From contig JASBUZ010000036.1 of assembly GCA_030147635.1 (NCBI GenBank), forward strand, positions 79,959-143,958: a DNA stretch of 64,000 nucleotides, written 5' to 3'. This stretch comes from Gammaproteobacteria bacterium. GTDB lineage: Bacteria > Pseudomonadota > Gammaproteobacteria > Legionellales > Legionellaceae. Position 1 is the first letter of the stretch, and each line of letters begins with the position of its first letter. The translations under genes were made by a program, and so were the position numbers. This document shows positions 16,369-25,239 of this stretch, piece by piece. The notes under the pieces were generated by a model. The model saw only the letters and a program-made list of their open reading frames with translations. It had not been told where the DNA came from and ran no database searches.

Positions 16369-18339
16369 GTGAGTACAAAATTTCAACCCATTGAGCCTGC
16401 AGTGATTTCTTGGCATGGCAATGTGCCTTATGCACCCTTGTTTGGTGATGTTTATTTTTCAAAAGAAAATGGGCTGCAAGAGTCACACTATGTCTTTGCT
16501 GAAGGAAACGACTTAATTACACGCTTTAAAGCCTTAGCTGAAAATAGTACGTTTGTGTTAGCAGAGCTTGGTTTTGGCACAGGGTTAAATTGCCTACGGG
16601 CGTGGCAGCTTTTTTTAGAACACGCCCCTAAAAGTGCAAAACTTGTGATTTTTTCAGCGGAAAAACACCCACTGAGTCGTGAAGATTTGGCAAGGAGTCT
16701 TCAGTTTTGGCCAGAGCTTGTGCGTGAGACAAAACAGCTGATAACGGCATACCCTGCATTAACCCCTGGAGTACATACGCTGCAATTTGCAGACCGTATT
16801 ACATTGCATTTTATGCTTGGAGATGCGCTCTCCTCTTTTCAGTCTCTATTGGTATCAGGGGAGGCGGCACTTGAGACGAAACTCCGGCCGTGGCAGGTTG
16901 ATGCTTGGTTTTTAGATGGATTTGCGCCTAAGAAAAATCCTGAGCTTTGGTCGGGTGCCCTGTTTCAAGTGATGAGTTTGCTCTCTAAACCAGGGACCAC
17001 ATGTGCAACTTTCTCGGCGGCAGGGGATGTACGACGTGGCTTGGAAGCCGCGGGCTTTACACTGACAAAAAGAACAGGGTTTGGTAAAAAACGACATTGT
17101 TTAGCTGGGCAACTGACCAAAGCGCCTCAGTCTTTAAAAAAGCGACAGACACCCTGGGAGGTGCCAGAGCCAGCGCTATCCAAAAAAGCTATTGTGGTTG
17201 GGGCTGGACTTGCAGGTTGTTTTATGGCGCACAAACTTGCAAGGCGTGGCGTGCAGGTCACATTGTTAGATAGTGCACCAAAGGTGGGTGCGGGGGGCTC
17301 TGGCAATAAACAAGCGGTGTTATTTCCTTTGTTTTCTGCGTATCGCGCGCCATTAACCGAGTGGATGTTGACGGCTTTCCTATTTGCAGCGCGCACTTAT
17401 GTCCCGTGGCTTACAGCGGGATTGATACCAGGAGAGCTGAAAGGGCTTTTGCAATTTAATGTGTATCAGCAGGCACTTGCTGACTGGCTCTCATACTACC
17501 CAGAGCTTGGTGTGTTTGTAGATGCAGAAGAGGCCTCTCGATGTGCGGGTGTAGCACTGAGCGAAGAGGCACTGTTTGTGCCCCAAGGGGGCTGGTTAGA
17601 CTCAGAAGCGTTGTGTGAATACTTAATGGATACCCCAGGAATTGATTGGCAGCCTGATACAACAGTCGATGAACTGCATTACCAAGATGGAAGTTGGCAG
17701 GCAGCAGGTTTTCATGCACCACACGTTGTGCTTGCGACCGGAGGTGGTATTCAGGTGTACTCTGAAACGTGTCAGCTCCCCCTTGAGCTTTTTCGAGGGC
17801 AAATGACAGCCATTCAGGCATCGAATGGCTCAAGTGCCTTAAAACTTCCCCTTTGTGGCCTTGGCCACGTACTGCCTGCCTATCAAGCTAGGCATTGGTT
17901 TGGTGCCAGCTATCATGGCAAAGTAGCACATAACGAACTTTCTGAGCAGGATAATCAAGCGAACCTTGAAAAACTTCGGGCTTTTCCAGCCGAGGTGGCA
18001 TGGGCGGATGAGGTGTGTGATGCTTGGGCGGGAGTGCGGGCTAAAACGCCCGATTATTTACCTCTAGTTGGGCCTGTTCCTGATGTCGATTTGTTTAAGA
18101 AGCGGTTTGGCGCATTGCAAAAAGACAGTCGGTGGTTTGTACCTGAGGCAGGCGCGTATTATCCTGGGTTATTTGTGTGTGCCGGATTTGGCTCACGCGG
18201 ACTCACCAGCATACCGCTTGCCTCGGAATATTTGGCGGCGTTGATGTGTGGCGAGCCAAGTGGTTTACCACGACATATTGTAGAAAGTATTTCACCTGCT
18301 CGCTTTATCATGAAGCAAATCAAGCAGGGGGAGTACTAG
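16369..18339 (+). CDS. mnmC: tRNA 5-methylaminomethyl-2-thiouridine biosynthesis bifunctional protein
   Basis: A 656-residue two-domain enzyme completing mnm5s2U34 in tRNAs. The N-terminal SAM methyltransferase (residues about 1-245) has LAELGFGTGLNCLRAW and DAWFLDGFAPKKNPELW. The C-terminal FAD domain (from about 268) has VVGAGLAGCFMAHKLARRG and performs the cmnm5U to nm5U step. The C-terminal CAGFGSRGLTSIPLASEYL is the family end motif. It starts with GTG at 16369, because no ATG is available before the conserved EPA-I-W segment. It is divergent from the transpeptidase gene. Confidence 0.96.
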   Translation: MSTKFQPIEPAVISWHGNVPYAPLFGDVYFSKENGLQESHYVFAEGNDLITRFKALAENSTFVLAELGFGTGLNCLRAWQLFLEHAPKSAKLVIFSAEKHPLSREDLARSLQFWPELVRETKQLITAYPALTPGVHTLQFADRITLHFMLGDALSSFQSLLVSGEAALETKLRPWQVDAWFLDGFAPKKNPELWSGALFQVMSLLSKPGTTCATFSAAGDVRRGLEAAGFTLTKRTGFGKKRHCLAGQLTKAPQSLKKRQTPWEVPEPALSKKAIVVGAGLAGCFMAHKLARRGVQVTLLDSAPKVGAGGSGNKQAVLFPLFSAYRAPLTEWMLTAFLFAARTYVPWLTAGLIPGELKGLLQFNVYQQALADWLSYYPELGVFVDAEEASRCAGVALSEEALFVPQGGWLDSEALCEYLMDTPGIDWQPDTTVDELHYQDGSWQAAGFHAPHVVLATGGGIQVYSETCQLPLELFRGQMTAIQASNGSSALKLPLCGLGHVLPAYQARHWFGASYHGKVAHNELSEQDNQANLEKLRAFPAEVAWADEVCDAWAGVRAKTPDYLPLVGPVPDVDLFKKRFGALQKDSRWFVPEAGAYYPGLFVCAGFGSRGLTSIPLASEYLAALMCGEPSGLPRHIVESISPARFIMKQIKQGEY

Positions 18340-18494
18340 ATCAGTTCCAGCGTTAAGGGTACTCGTCATATTGAGTGCCGGTTTTAGGTTCCTCTGGTTT
18401 TTCTTTTACCTCTGGTTGAGGCAAGGTAGGTCATTCTATATTGCTGTGGTTAGGGGTACAATAAAGCATGGTCTGGGATTTGAACAGATAAACA

Positions 18495-19586
18495 ATGAAA
18501 GTGTATTTGGTTGGCGGGGCTGTGCGCGATACTTTGCTCGGTGAGCCTGTTTCTGAGCGAGACTGGGTGGTCGTCGGTGAGACACCTGATACACTGTTAA
18601 ATCTTGGCTATCAGCAGGTGGGGCGCGATTTTCCAGTGTTTTTGCACCCTGAAACCAAAGAAGAGTACGCACTGGCACGTACCGAGCGCAAGCAGGGCCA
18701 AGGGTATCGTGGATTTGTATGTGATGCGGGTCCCGAGGTGAGTTTGGAAGATGACTTACTGAGGCGTGACCTAACTATTAATGCTATTGCACAAGATAAA
18801 TCAGGTACACTTATTGACCCTTATCACGGTGCACGTGATATTCAAGATCGGGTATTGCGGCATGTCTCACCGGCCTTTGCTGAGGACCCAGTTCGTGTGT
18901 TGCGACTTGCCCGATTTGCAGCACGGTTTCATCACTTTGGTTTTAAGGTGGCAGAAGAAACGCGTGCGTTGGTGTCTCTGATGGTGAAGCAAGGAGAGTT
19001 GCTGCATCTGGTGCCTGAGCGAGTTTGGCAAGAGTTTCAAAAAGCCTTAGCAACTGAGAGCCCGGAAGTGTTTATTGACGTGCTACAAACTTCCAGTGCA
19101 TTGTTACCTATTTTCCCAGACTTACAAAAAGCCCCTATTCAAGCCATGATGGATGCACTGCGTGTGGTGAGCAAGCATGTATCAAAGCCCGTTGTGCGTT
19201 TTGCCGCATTTATGAGAGCGCTGAGTCCGTCTCAGATTGAAGCTTTCTGTGCCCACTGCCGTGTACCCAAAGATTATCGAGTTCTTGCCATGCTTGCCCA
19301 TGAGTTTTGTGATTTGATTGTGAGTGAGGTGGAGCAAGACGCCGAAGGCATGGTCCAGGTGTTAGAAAAAGCCGATGCTTTTCGTAAGATTGAGCGATTT
19401 TTAGACTTGTTATGCGCTTGTGATGCGCGTACGATCACACAACAACGCTGGCAGGATGCAGTGCGTGTATGTGAAGGCATTGATGTTGCGTCTTTGGTAC
19501 GAGAAGGTTACACCGGAGATGCCATGAAAAAAGCCATTCATGTGCGTCGAGTTTTAGTGCTTCAAGACCATTTAAAGAGTGGGTAA
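18495..19586 (+). CDS. cca: CCA-adding tRNA nucleotidyltransferase
   Basis: 363 residues. It builds or repairs the 3' CCA of tRNAs. The nucleotidyltransferase head is canonical: MKVYLVGGAVRDTLLG, ERDWVVVG with the DxD-type acidic pair, RTERKQGQGYRGF, and RRDLTINAIA. PVRVLRLARFAARF opens the neck region. E. coli Cca is about 412 residues and has an HD phosphohydrolase domain near the C-terminus. Here the protein is shorter and I find no HD signature, so repair phosphatase activity is probably lacking. It is followed 3 bases later by orn. Confidence 0.94.
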   Translation: MKVYLVGGAVRDTLLGEPVSERDWVVVGETPDTLLNLGYQQVGRDFPVFLHPETKEEYALARTERKQGQGYRGFVCDAGPEVSLEDDLLRRDLTINAIAQDKSGTLIDPYHGARDIQDRVLRHVSPAFAEDPVRVLRLARFAARFHHFGFKVAEETRALVSLMVKQGELLHLVPERVWQEFQKALATESPEVFIDVLQTSSALLPIFPDLQKAPIQAMMDALRVVSKHVSKPVVRFAAFMRALSPSQIEAFCAHCRVPKDYRVLAMLAHEFCDLIVSEVEQDAEGMVQVLEKADAFRKIERFLDLLCACDARTITQQRWQDAVRVCEGIDVASLVREGYTGDAMKKAIHVRRVLVLQDHLKSG

Positions 19587-19589
19587 CTT

Positions 19590-20138
19590 ATGAAAAGCAG
19601 GCAGCATTTAATCTGGATTGATTTAGAAATGACTGGGCTCTCACCTGAGCTTGATAGAATCATTGAAATTGCAACGATTGTTACAGATAAAGATTTAAAT
19701 ATCTTAGAAGAAGGGCCAGTACTTGCTATTCATCAATCCGATGTACGTCTCAACGCAATGGATGAATGGAATACCAACCAACATAGCCGTTCTGGTTTGA
19801 TTGATAGAGTTCGTTTGAGCCAAGTGACAGAGCGTGAAGCTGAAGCGGAAACGCTTGCATTTTTGTCACGTTATCTTGATAAGGGTGTGTCACCCATGTG
19901 CGGAAATACTATCTGCCAAGATAGACGTTTTTTATGTAACTATATGCCAGAACTTGCGGCTTTTTTTCATTACCGGCACATTGATGTGAGTACGCTCAAA
20001 GAACTTGCTGGACGCTGGGCGCCTCATATTGCGAAAGGATTTGAAAAGCAATCGAAACATTTAGCGCTGGATGACATTAAAGACTCGATTGACGAGCTAA
20101 AATACTACCGTGAACATTTTATTCACGTACCTGAGTGA
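19590..20138 (+). CDS. orn: Oligoribonuclease
   Basis: A 182-residue DEDDh 3'-5' exonuclease that degrades 2- to 5-nt RNA and pGpG. ExoI is [20 protein letters not shown] (Asp, Glu). ExoII contains [11 protein letters not shown] (Asp). ExoIII is [21 protein letters not shown], with the His and Asp. Length is identical to the family norm. It lies three bases after cca and overlaps queH by four bases, so cca-orn-queH are probably one transcript. The ATG follows a weak GGGTAAC. Confidence 0.96.
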   Translation: MKSRQHLIWIDLEMTGLSPELDRIIEIATIVTDKDLNILEEGPVLAIHQSDVRLNAMDEWNTNQHSRSGLIDRVRLSQVTEREAEAETLAFLSRYLDKGVSPMCGNTICQDRRFLCNYMPELAAFFHYRHIDVSTLKELAGRWAPHIAKGFEKQSKHLALDDIKDSIDELKYYREHFIHVPE

Positions 20139-20818
20139 GAAACCTTATGCTTGAGAGACCTGTTTTAGAATTGCCGGATGGCGCGAATAAACTACTACTG
20201 CATTCTTGTTGTGCGCCATGCTCTGGTGAAGTGATGGAAGCACTGTTTGCTTCAAATATCGATTTTTCAATTTTTTTCTACAACCCTAATATTCATCCAA
20301 TGCAAGAGTATGAAAACCGTAAGCAAGAGAATATTCGGTTTGCTGAGAAGCATGGTATAGAATTTATCGATGCGGATTATGATAAAGACAACTGGTTTGA
20401 GCGAGTGAAAGGGCTTGAGTGGGAGCCTGAGCGTGGCAAGCGTTGTACTGAGTGTTTTGATATGCGATTTGAGCGCACTGCACTTTATGCCCATGAGCAT
20501 GGTTTCCCGGTAATTAGTAGTTCGCTTGGTATTTCACGTTGGAAAGACATGAATCAAATTAATGGCTCAGGTGAGCGTGCTGCCAATCGTTATGACAATA
20601 TGACCTACTGGACCTACAACTGGCGCAAAGGAGGCGGGTCTGCCAGGATGTATGAAATTGCGAAGCGTGAAGGCTTTTACAAGCAAGAGTACTGTGGTTG
20701 TGTGTATTCATTGCGTGATACCAATGCTTGGCGCAAAAAAAATGACCGTGCTCGTATCAAGCTCGGTGTGAATTACTACGAGCTATCGGTCGAAGAAAAA
20801 GGGGCCCTTGAAGAGTAA
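20135..20818 (+). CDS. queH: Epoxyqueuosine reductase QueH
   Basis: About 227 residues. It performs the last step of queuosine synthesis (epoxyqueuosine to queuosine in tRNA) and is the non-orthologous counterpart of QueG. The [12 protein letters not shown] segment gives the adjacent-Cys motif, [13 protein letters not shown] the second Cys pair, and [12 protein letters not shown] the third. These are the conserved cysteines that hold the iron-sulfur cluster and the mononuclear site. GTG at 20135 gives four-base overlap with orn. The ATG at 20147 (MLERPV) is an equally possible start. queE is at 47.2 kb, supporting a functional Q pathway. Confidence 0.94.
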   Translation: MRNLMLERPVLELPDGANKLLLHSCCAPCSGEVMEALFASNIDFSIFFYNPNIHPMQEYENRKQENIRFAEKHGIEFIDADYDKDNWFERVKGLEWEPERGKRCTECFDMRFERTALYAHEHGFPVISSSLGISRWKDMNQINGSGERAANRYDNMTYWTYNWRKGGGSARMYEIAKREGFYKQEYCGCVYSLRDTNAWRKKNDRARIKLGVNYYELSVEEKGALEE

Positions 20819-20825
20819 GCTGTGA

Positions 20826-21755
20826 CTAGCTTCCTCGTTGAGGACTTCCGCCAGGGCTGTCTAAGTCATCGTCTTCAAACTCATCATCAGATGGCTCTTC
20901 GTTTGAGTACTCATCAGTATTAAATGAATCGGTGTCGAGTGTGAGTTCGCCTGGATTTATGATTGTATGAAGGTCCTGCTTCAGCTCTCTTGAGCGCTCG
21001 GTGGTATCTTCTACTATATCTTCTGGGCTCGGTGCTCGAGAGGTGCTAGGGGATATGACGGTAATACTTGCTCCTTTAATCCTTCCTGCTTCATCCAGTT
21101 TGTTTTCAAATATGAGCGGGGAAGTGTTTGCTGATCTATTTTGGCTGTGTATTCCGGAGTTCTCGAGCGTGATGTTTTCTGCTTCGGCAGCAAGGATACG
21201 GAGTCCGCGCCCTCTGCCACCAAAGGGCTCTGCTCGGTCTTGCTCCTCTTCATTTTCAGTTTTGTCCCGTTTCTTTGAGCCACGATGTTCTTCAATAAAT
21301 TTTTGGCGAGCCTCAGGCGTTGTAACCTTATCTAGAAATTTTTCTTTATCAAAGCCACGGCCTGTATCTGTAACTGTTACCATGATATTATCTGGATCCG
21401 ACTCGTCATCAATTTCAAGCGTGATTGTAGTGTGTGCCGGAAGGTTGTCTTCATAAAATCCATCTAGTGCTTCATCCATGCTATTTTTGAGTATTTCAAC
21501 AAAAGAAAACTCGAGTATTTCCACTGCACGTGAATTCTTAATCTTTTCTCTTTGTTCAGGAGGGAGATTTTGTACTGCAGCTTCGAGTAAATTTATCCAG
21601 TGGATATCGCCAGAGAGGGCGCTTAATTTGTCCTCGAAGTCAGATCGAATTTTTTGGTATTTTTTCCGATTGGTCGCATAAGCTTGAACATAGGGTTTGA
21701 GGTCGACTGTGATGGTCGCTTGCTTTAAGTGCTCAGATGCGATATCAAAGCTCAT
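20826..21755 (-). CDS. Stand-alone GHKL (HATPase_c) protein with acidic disordered tail
   Basis: 309 residues, cytoplasmic by composition. Residues about 80-190 form a GHKL ATP-binding domain: N-box VEILKNSMDEAL (Asn91), G1 box VTDTGRGFD (130-135), and G2-like GGRGRGLRILAAEA (179-192). There is no histidine-phosphorylation domain, receiver or sensor. An insertion rich in Lys/Glu (about 158-175) separates G1 from G2. The last about 75 residues are disordered and very acidic (EEPSDDEFEDDDLDS). The family could be an anti-sigma-like kinase, a chaperone-like ATPase or a secreted effector kinase. No partner regulator is adjacent. The acidic tail favours, but does not prove, type IV secretion. Confidence 0.7.
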   Translation of the reverse strand: MSFDIASEHLKQATITVDLKPYVQAYATNRKKYQKIRSDFEDKLSALSGDIHWINLLEAAVQNLPPEQREKIKNSRAVEILEFSFVEILKNSMDEALDGFYEDNLPAHTTITLEIDDESDPDNIMVTVTDTGRGFDKEKFLDKVTTPEARQKFIEEHRGSKKRDKTENEEEQDRAEPFGGRGRGLRILAAEAENITLENSGIHSQNRSANTSPLIFENKLDEAGRIKGASITVISPSTSRAPSPEDIVEDTTERSRELKQDLHTIINPGELTLDTDSFNTDEYSNEEPSDDEFEDDDLDSPGGSPQRGS

Positions 21756-21835
21756 GGGATTTCCTTGAAAGGTATAATTATAGATTATATAGAGTACTTT
21801 GGGCTGCTTATCAAATTTAGAACAAGGGGAGGCAA

Positions 21836-22468
21836 ATGAGTTTAACGATTCTTTTTCGTAATTATATGGGACAATTTAATGCCGGTGCGATTTCACGAGA
21901 AGATTTGCTCCGCTTTTGTGACTCACATGGACATGATTTATTACAAGAAGTTCGGACAGAGGATATTTCTCTTATTACACGGATGTTAGATTTTGTTGCG
22001 GGGGGTAATGAGGGACAAATTTTTTCTTTTTTGATGAACAGGGATTTGACAGGTAATACCATTGGACATGTAGTATGTAGCCAGGACTTTTGTAAGAAGC
22101 ATAATGTGATTGTTTCTGGTACGTTAGAGGCGTTTCTTGCTTGTTTGGGAAAGCTAACTCCACAATGCAGACCAGACTACTTAGCTGTAAAAAATACAGC
22201 AGGCTTGAAATTAGATGATGTCGTACGCGAGATGCGCATTGATTCAGTGAAGCAGGCTTACTACCGTTTTTTTCAAAAAGAAGTTCGATTGCCACTTTTA
22301 TCGGCTAAAAGTGCATTCTGCACTCATAAGGCACCTGTGCAAAACGGACGGTTTTTTAAAGATGCTGAGGAAGGAGCTGTTGTGCTACCACCTCCGTCAT
22401 TGAAAGCAGGAAACAATAATCGGAAAAAATATATGCCGGATTTTCAGCCAATCAGGCCTTCCAAGTAA
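21836..22468 (+). CDS. Ankyrin-like protein of unknown function, copy 1
   Basis: 210 residues with no signal or membrane segment. Residues about 73-85 (RDLTGNTIGHVVC) match the start of an ankyrin repeat (D-x-x-G-N-T-x-x-H). About 45 residues on, VKNTAGLKLDDVVREM resembles a second repeat start. The C-terminus is basic and Pro-rich. The following gene shares this layout (DSDGNTIGHLITS, then FLRCRAKL and NRLGQTISLD), so the two look like diverged tandem duplicates. The ATG at 21836 has AGGGGAGG just upstream. It is divergent from the GHKL gene. Host-directed effectors often carry such degenerate ankyrins, but the function is unknown. Confidence 0.55.
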   Translation: MSLTILFRNYMGQFNAGAISREDLLRFCDSHGHDLLQEVRTEDISLITRMLDFVAGGNEGQIFSFLMNRDLTGNTIGHVVCSQDFCKKHNVIVSGTLEAFLACLGKLTPQCRPDYLAVKNTAGLKLDDVVREMRIDSVKQAYYRFFQKEVRLPLLSAKSAFCTHKAPVQNGRFFKDAEEGAVVLPPPSLKAGNNNRKKYMPDFQPIRPSK

Positions 22469-22541
22469 TTTGTGCTTTATTGTTTGACACTATGATTAAA
22501 TGGGTTTAGGATGATGGGTTCGCTTCAGAGAGGTTTAAAGT

Positions 22542-23168
22542 TTGGTACAAGAAAGGCAGCCACAAATTCCTGAAGGGCTTATCAATCGACAGCTTGCTCG
22601 GTTCGAACAGCACCTAGGGGACCCTAGGGTACTAGTCGCTCATTTTATTAGTGATATTAACTATAACATTCGTCTCCCATTTTATGTTGTGAAGCACTGC
22701 AATATTGATTTGTCACAAAGAGTGTTATCGATTTTAGAAGCGCTACCGGGAGAGTATTTAAGTTTTGCACTTATGGAGGTTGATTCAGATGGAAATACCA
22801 TTGGTCATTTGATTACAAGCTCAGAAAGCCGTACAGGATTAGTGCCATCTTTTTTGCGATGTAGGGCAAAGTTGTCAGACAGTGCCAAAGAACAGCTGGA
22901 CAGGCTCACAAACCGCTTAGGACAAACGATTAGCTTAGACTCAATACCAGAAAATCCCCCAATAGAAGAGCAGCCTCCTAGAGGAATACCTGCTACCTTA
23001 GCGCCATTAGCACCAGGCAGACAGAAAAAAGCACTCAGGGTGCTAAGCAAACAAAGTATTTTCCCGTCTGCTTCCAAGGGGAGTAATCGAATACAGTTAC
23101 CGCCACTGACTATTGTCGAAGAAGAGATTGATGAGGCGGTAGCGGAGTCAAATCAGAGCCCACGATAG
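22542..23168 (+). CDS. Ankyrin-like protein of unknown function, copy 2
   Basis: About 208 residues from a TTG at 22542, preceded by AGAGAGG. No in-frame ATG occurs before the conserved part, so the start is provisional. It shares with the upstream protein an ankyrin-like unit (DSDGNTIGHLITSSE) and a second weaker unit (TNRLGQTISLDSI) at similar spacing. A Pro-rich linker (ENPPIEEQPPRG) and an acidic C-terminal stretch (IVEEEIDEAVAE) follow. Such acidic C-terminal clusters occur in Dot/Icm substrates, and translocation here is inference. Confidence 0.5.
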   Translation: MVQERQPQIPEGLINRQLARFEQHLGDPRVLVAHFISDINYNIRLPFYVVKHCNIDLSQRVLSILEALPGEYLSFALMEVDSDGNTIGHLITSSESRTGLVPSFLRCRAKLSDSAKEQLDRLTNRLGQTISLDSIPENPPIEEQPPRGIPATLAPLAPGRQKKALRVLSKQSIFPSASKGSNRIQLPPLTIVEEEIDEAVAESNQSPR

Positions 23169-23213
23169 ACTAAACGTCTATACTTAAAGCATTTCACTGC
23201 AATTGGTTTGTCT

Positions 23214-24071
23214 ATGAAGCTTTTAAGATATGGGGAACTTGGACACGAAAAGCCTGGCTTACTTGACGAGGCAGGGCAGATACGCGATTTGTCTAGCGTG
23301 CTCCGAGATATTAACCCAAAACACTTAAGCCAATCGGATTTTCTAAAGAAACTGACTGCATTAGATACGGATGCTTTAGAGGTTATAGATGCCGATAAAC
23401 GCTTAGGTGCTCCTGTTGCGTGGCCTGGGAAAATTGTGTGTGTTGGGTTTAACTCGGCACTTCATACTGAGCAGCTTGGCATGCGACCCTTTCCTGAAAA
23501 AGACATGTTGCTGTTTTTAAAAGCCAGCTCTTCTGTGTGTGGTCCAAATGATCCAATTTTGCATACTCGTTTGACTCAAAAGCTAGATTGGGAGGCTGAG
23601 CTTGCCATTGTGATCGGCAAGAAAGGTAAATATATTGCTAAAGAAGAGGCAGAAGCATTTATTTTAGGCTATACCTGCATGAATGATTTATCGGAGCGTT
23701 TCTTACAATTTGAAGTCGGAGACTCCCAGTTCACTAAGGGCAAGAGCTTTGATAATGCCGCCCCAATGGGGCCATATCTTGTGACTAAGGATGAGGTAGA
23801 GAAACCCGGTGAGCTTGAGGTGAATTTATGGGTCAATAATGAGCTTAGGCAAGCCTTTAACACACGTGATTATATTCATGACCACATCTCAGTCGTGAGT
23901 TATGTGAGTCAATACTTCACGCTTTATCCCGGAGATATTATTTCGATGGGTTCCGCCCCAGGCAATGCTCAGTACTGGGGGAGTGAGCATTTCTTAAAGC
24001 CCGGGGATAAAGTTGTGCTCAGCATTTCAGGGCTTGGCAAGCAGTCTCAAATGGTTGTTTCTGAGTTTTGA
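23214..24071 (+). CDS. Fumarylacetoacetate hydrolase (FAH) family protein
   Basis: About 285 residues from the ATG at 23214; a TTG six bases earlier is less likely. The FAH fold is shown by VCVGFNSALHTEQLG, then KLDWEAELAIVIGKKGKYI (metal-binding Glu pair), YTCMNDLSERFLQ, GKSFDNAAPMGPYLVT, and PGDIISMGSAPGNA near the end. These belong to the 2-hydroxyhepta-2,4-diene-1,7-dioate isomerase/ureidoglycolate lyase branch, whose members hydrolyse or decarboxylate beta-diketo acids. The exact substrate is unclear. The 3' end overlaps hemY on the other strand by 53 bases, so the two mRNAs are antisense at their ends. Confidence 0.85.
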   Translation: MKLLRYGELGHEKPGLLDEAGQIRDLSSVLRDINPKHLSQSDFLKKLTALDTDALEVIDADKRLGAPVAWPGKIVCVGFNSALHTEQLGMRPFPEKDMLLFLKASSSVCGPNDPILHTRLTQKLDWEAELAIVIGKKGKYIAKEEAEAFILGYTCMNDLSERFLQFEVGDSQFTKGKSFDNAAPMGPYLVTKDEVEKPGELEVNLWVNNELRQAFNTRDYIHDHISVVSYVSQYFTLYPGDIISMGSAPGNAQYWGSEHFLKPGDKVVLSISGLGKQSQMVVSEF

Positions 24072-25239
24072 GTGCACTTTTTAGCCCATTTTTATAGGCT
24101 TCGAATGCTTCGGGGGGTTGTTTGAGCGCTTCAAAAAGTTGTCCCTGTGCATAGTAAGTTTCAGGGCAAGTTTTTAATTTGAGGCTTTGCTCTAAGTGCG
24201 TTTCTGCTTTTCCAAAGAGTTGTTGATTGGTGTAGAGCTTACCTAGGCAGCAGTGTAAGATTGCTAAGTGTGCGTGTTGTTTTAAGAGTGACTCAATGGC
24301 TGCTAGGCGTACAACACTTGGAGGCAGCGTGCTATAGGCGTCAAGTAAAATGGGGACTACCTCTTTTTGTAGAGCACGACGCAAGTACATCTCTGCTTTG
24401 GTATTTTCTTCTTGTTGCATTAGGCATTGGCTATACGCCGTGATGAGCTCTGGGTTGTGCTTGAGAGTTTTGGGTAGGTGCTCAATGAGCGCATCCAAGG
24501 TCTGCCAGGCATTTTGCTCTATTAGGTGCTCTATTCTGCCAAGATAAGCACGGTGGGTGAGTTCGTTTAATCTTTTCTCTGAAAGTGCTTTATTACGTGC
24601 GAGCTGTGGGAGTAAGTTCACCAAATTTTCCCAATCTTTAATCCCCTCATAAAGTTGCGCAAGCAATTTCAATACATAGGGATGCCGCGGTGCCAAATCG
24701 TGTAGGTGACGCAAGGTGGCGAGGGCTTGCTCCCACTGCTCATGGGCAAGCTGAAGCTGTGCTTGTGTCAGCTCGACTGCAACTTTTGCATCTGGCATAC
24801 ATTGTTGTGCCTCACGTAGATAATTATCACGTAGTTTAGTATCTCCTAATTCTTGGGCAGCCCTTGCTGCAATCAAATAGTTAATGAGCGGCGTTTCTGT
24901 ATGAGGCAGTGCCTGAACGAGGTGAGTTTTTGCGGCTTTCCAGTAGCCTTCACTAAACTCGATTAACCCCTGGGTCGTTTTATCTCGAGCGCGCTCGGTT
25001 TTGTGCTTTTGGCGCCAGCGATGCCACGACGTCGGTAAATAAGTTGCCTTGTGGTAAGACAATAATGCCAGGTGTATTACTGCAACGAACAGGAAGAGCG
25101 CGAAAAGTGCTACCCAAATGGTACTTTCAATACTCCAGTGTCGGAGTACGACCAAAACATACCCAGGGTCACCATGTAGTTGAACGCCAAGCCAAACCGA
25201 GGCAAAAAGAAAAAGCAGAATAAAAAAGACCTTAATCAT
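24019..25239 (-). CDS. hemY: HemY-type TPR membrane protein
   Basis: 406 residues. Two N-terminal membrane helices (residues 1-20 and about 40-60) carry the HemY_N features GDPGYVLV and the W-S-IE-STIWVALFALF segment. TPR-type helices (VQALPHTETPLINYLIAARAAQ, TLRHLHDLAPRHPYVLKLLAQLYE) fill the rest. This is the proteobacterial HemY encoded after hemX in the hem operon, with an accessory role in late heme synthesis; it is unrelated to protoporphyrinogen oxidase HemY of Gram-positives. It overlaps hemX by four bases and is last in the hemCDXY transcript. Confidence 0.9.
   Translation of the reverse strand: MIKVFFILLFLFASVWLGVQLHGDPGYVLVVLRHWSIESTIWVALFALFLFVAVIHLALLSYHKATYLPTSWHRWRQKHKTERARDKTTQGLIEFSEGYWKAAKTHLVQALPHTETPLINYLIAARAAQELGDTKLRDNYLREAQQCMPDAKVAVELTQAQLQLAHEQWEQALATLRHLHDLAPRHPYVLKLLAQLYEGIKDWENLVNLLPQLARNKALSEKRLNELTHRAYLGRIEHLIEQNAWQTLDALIEHLPKTLKHNPELITAYSQCLMQQEENTKAEMYLRRALQKEVVPILLDAYSTLPPSVVRLAAIESLLKQHAHLAILHCCLGKLYTNQQLFGKAETHLEQSLKLKTCPETYYAQGQLFEALKQPPEAFEAYKNGLKSALKTQKQPFETACQALKC

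Noticed and set aside
18340-18494. Possible short leftward gene tail (Pro/Glu/Lys-rich, ending QYDEYP)
   Set aside because: Only 24 codons lie between an in-frame stop and its own stop. There is no signal peptide or ribosome site. It may be a lipoprotein remnant but cannot be supported.
21001-21456. Long rightward reading frame opposite the GHKL ATPase gene
   Set aside because: The minus strand carries the recognisable ATPase motifs, and this frame is Ser-rich shadow without a ribosome site.
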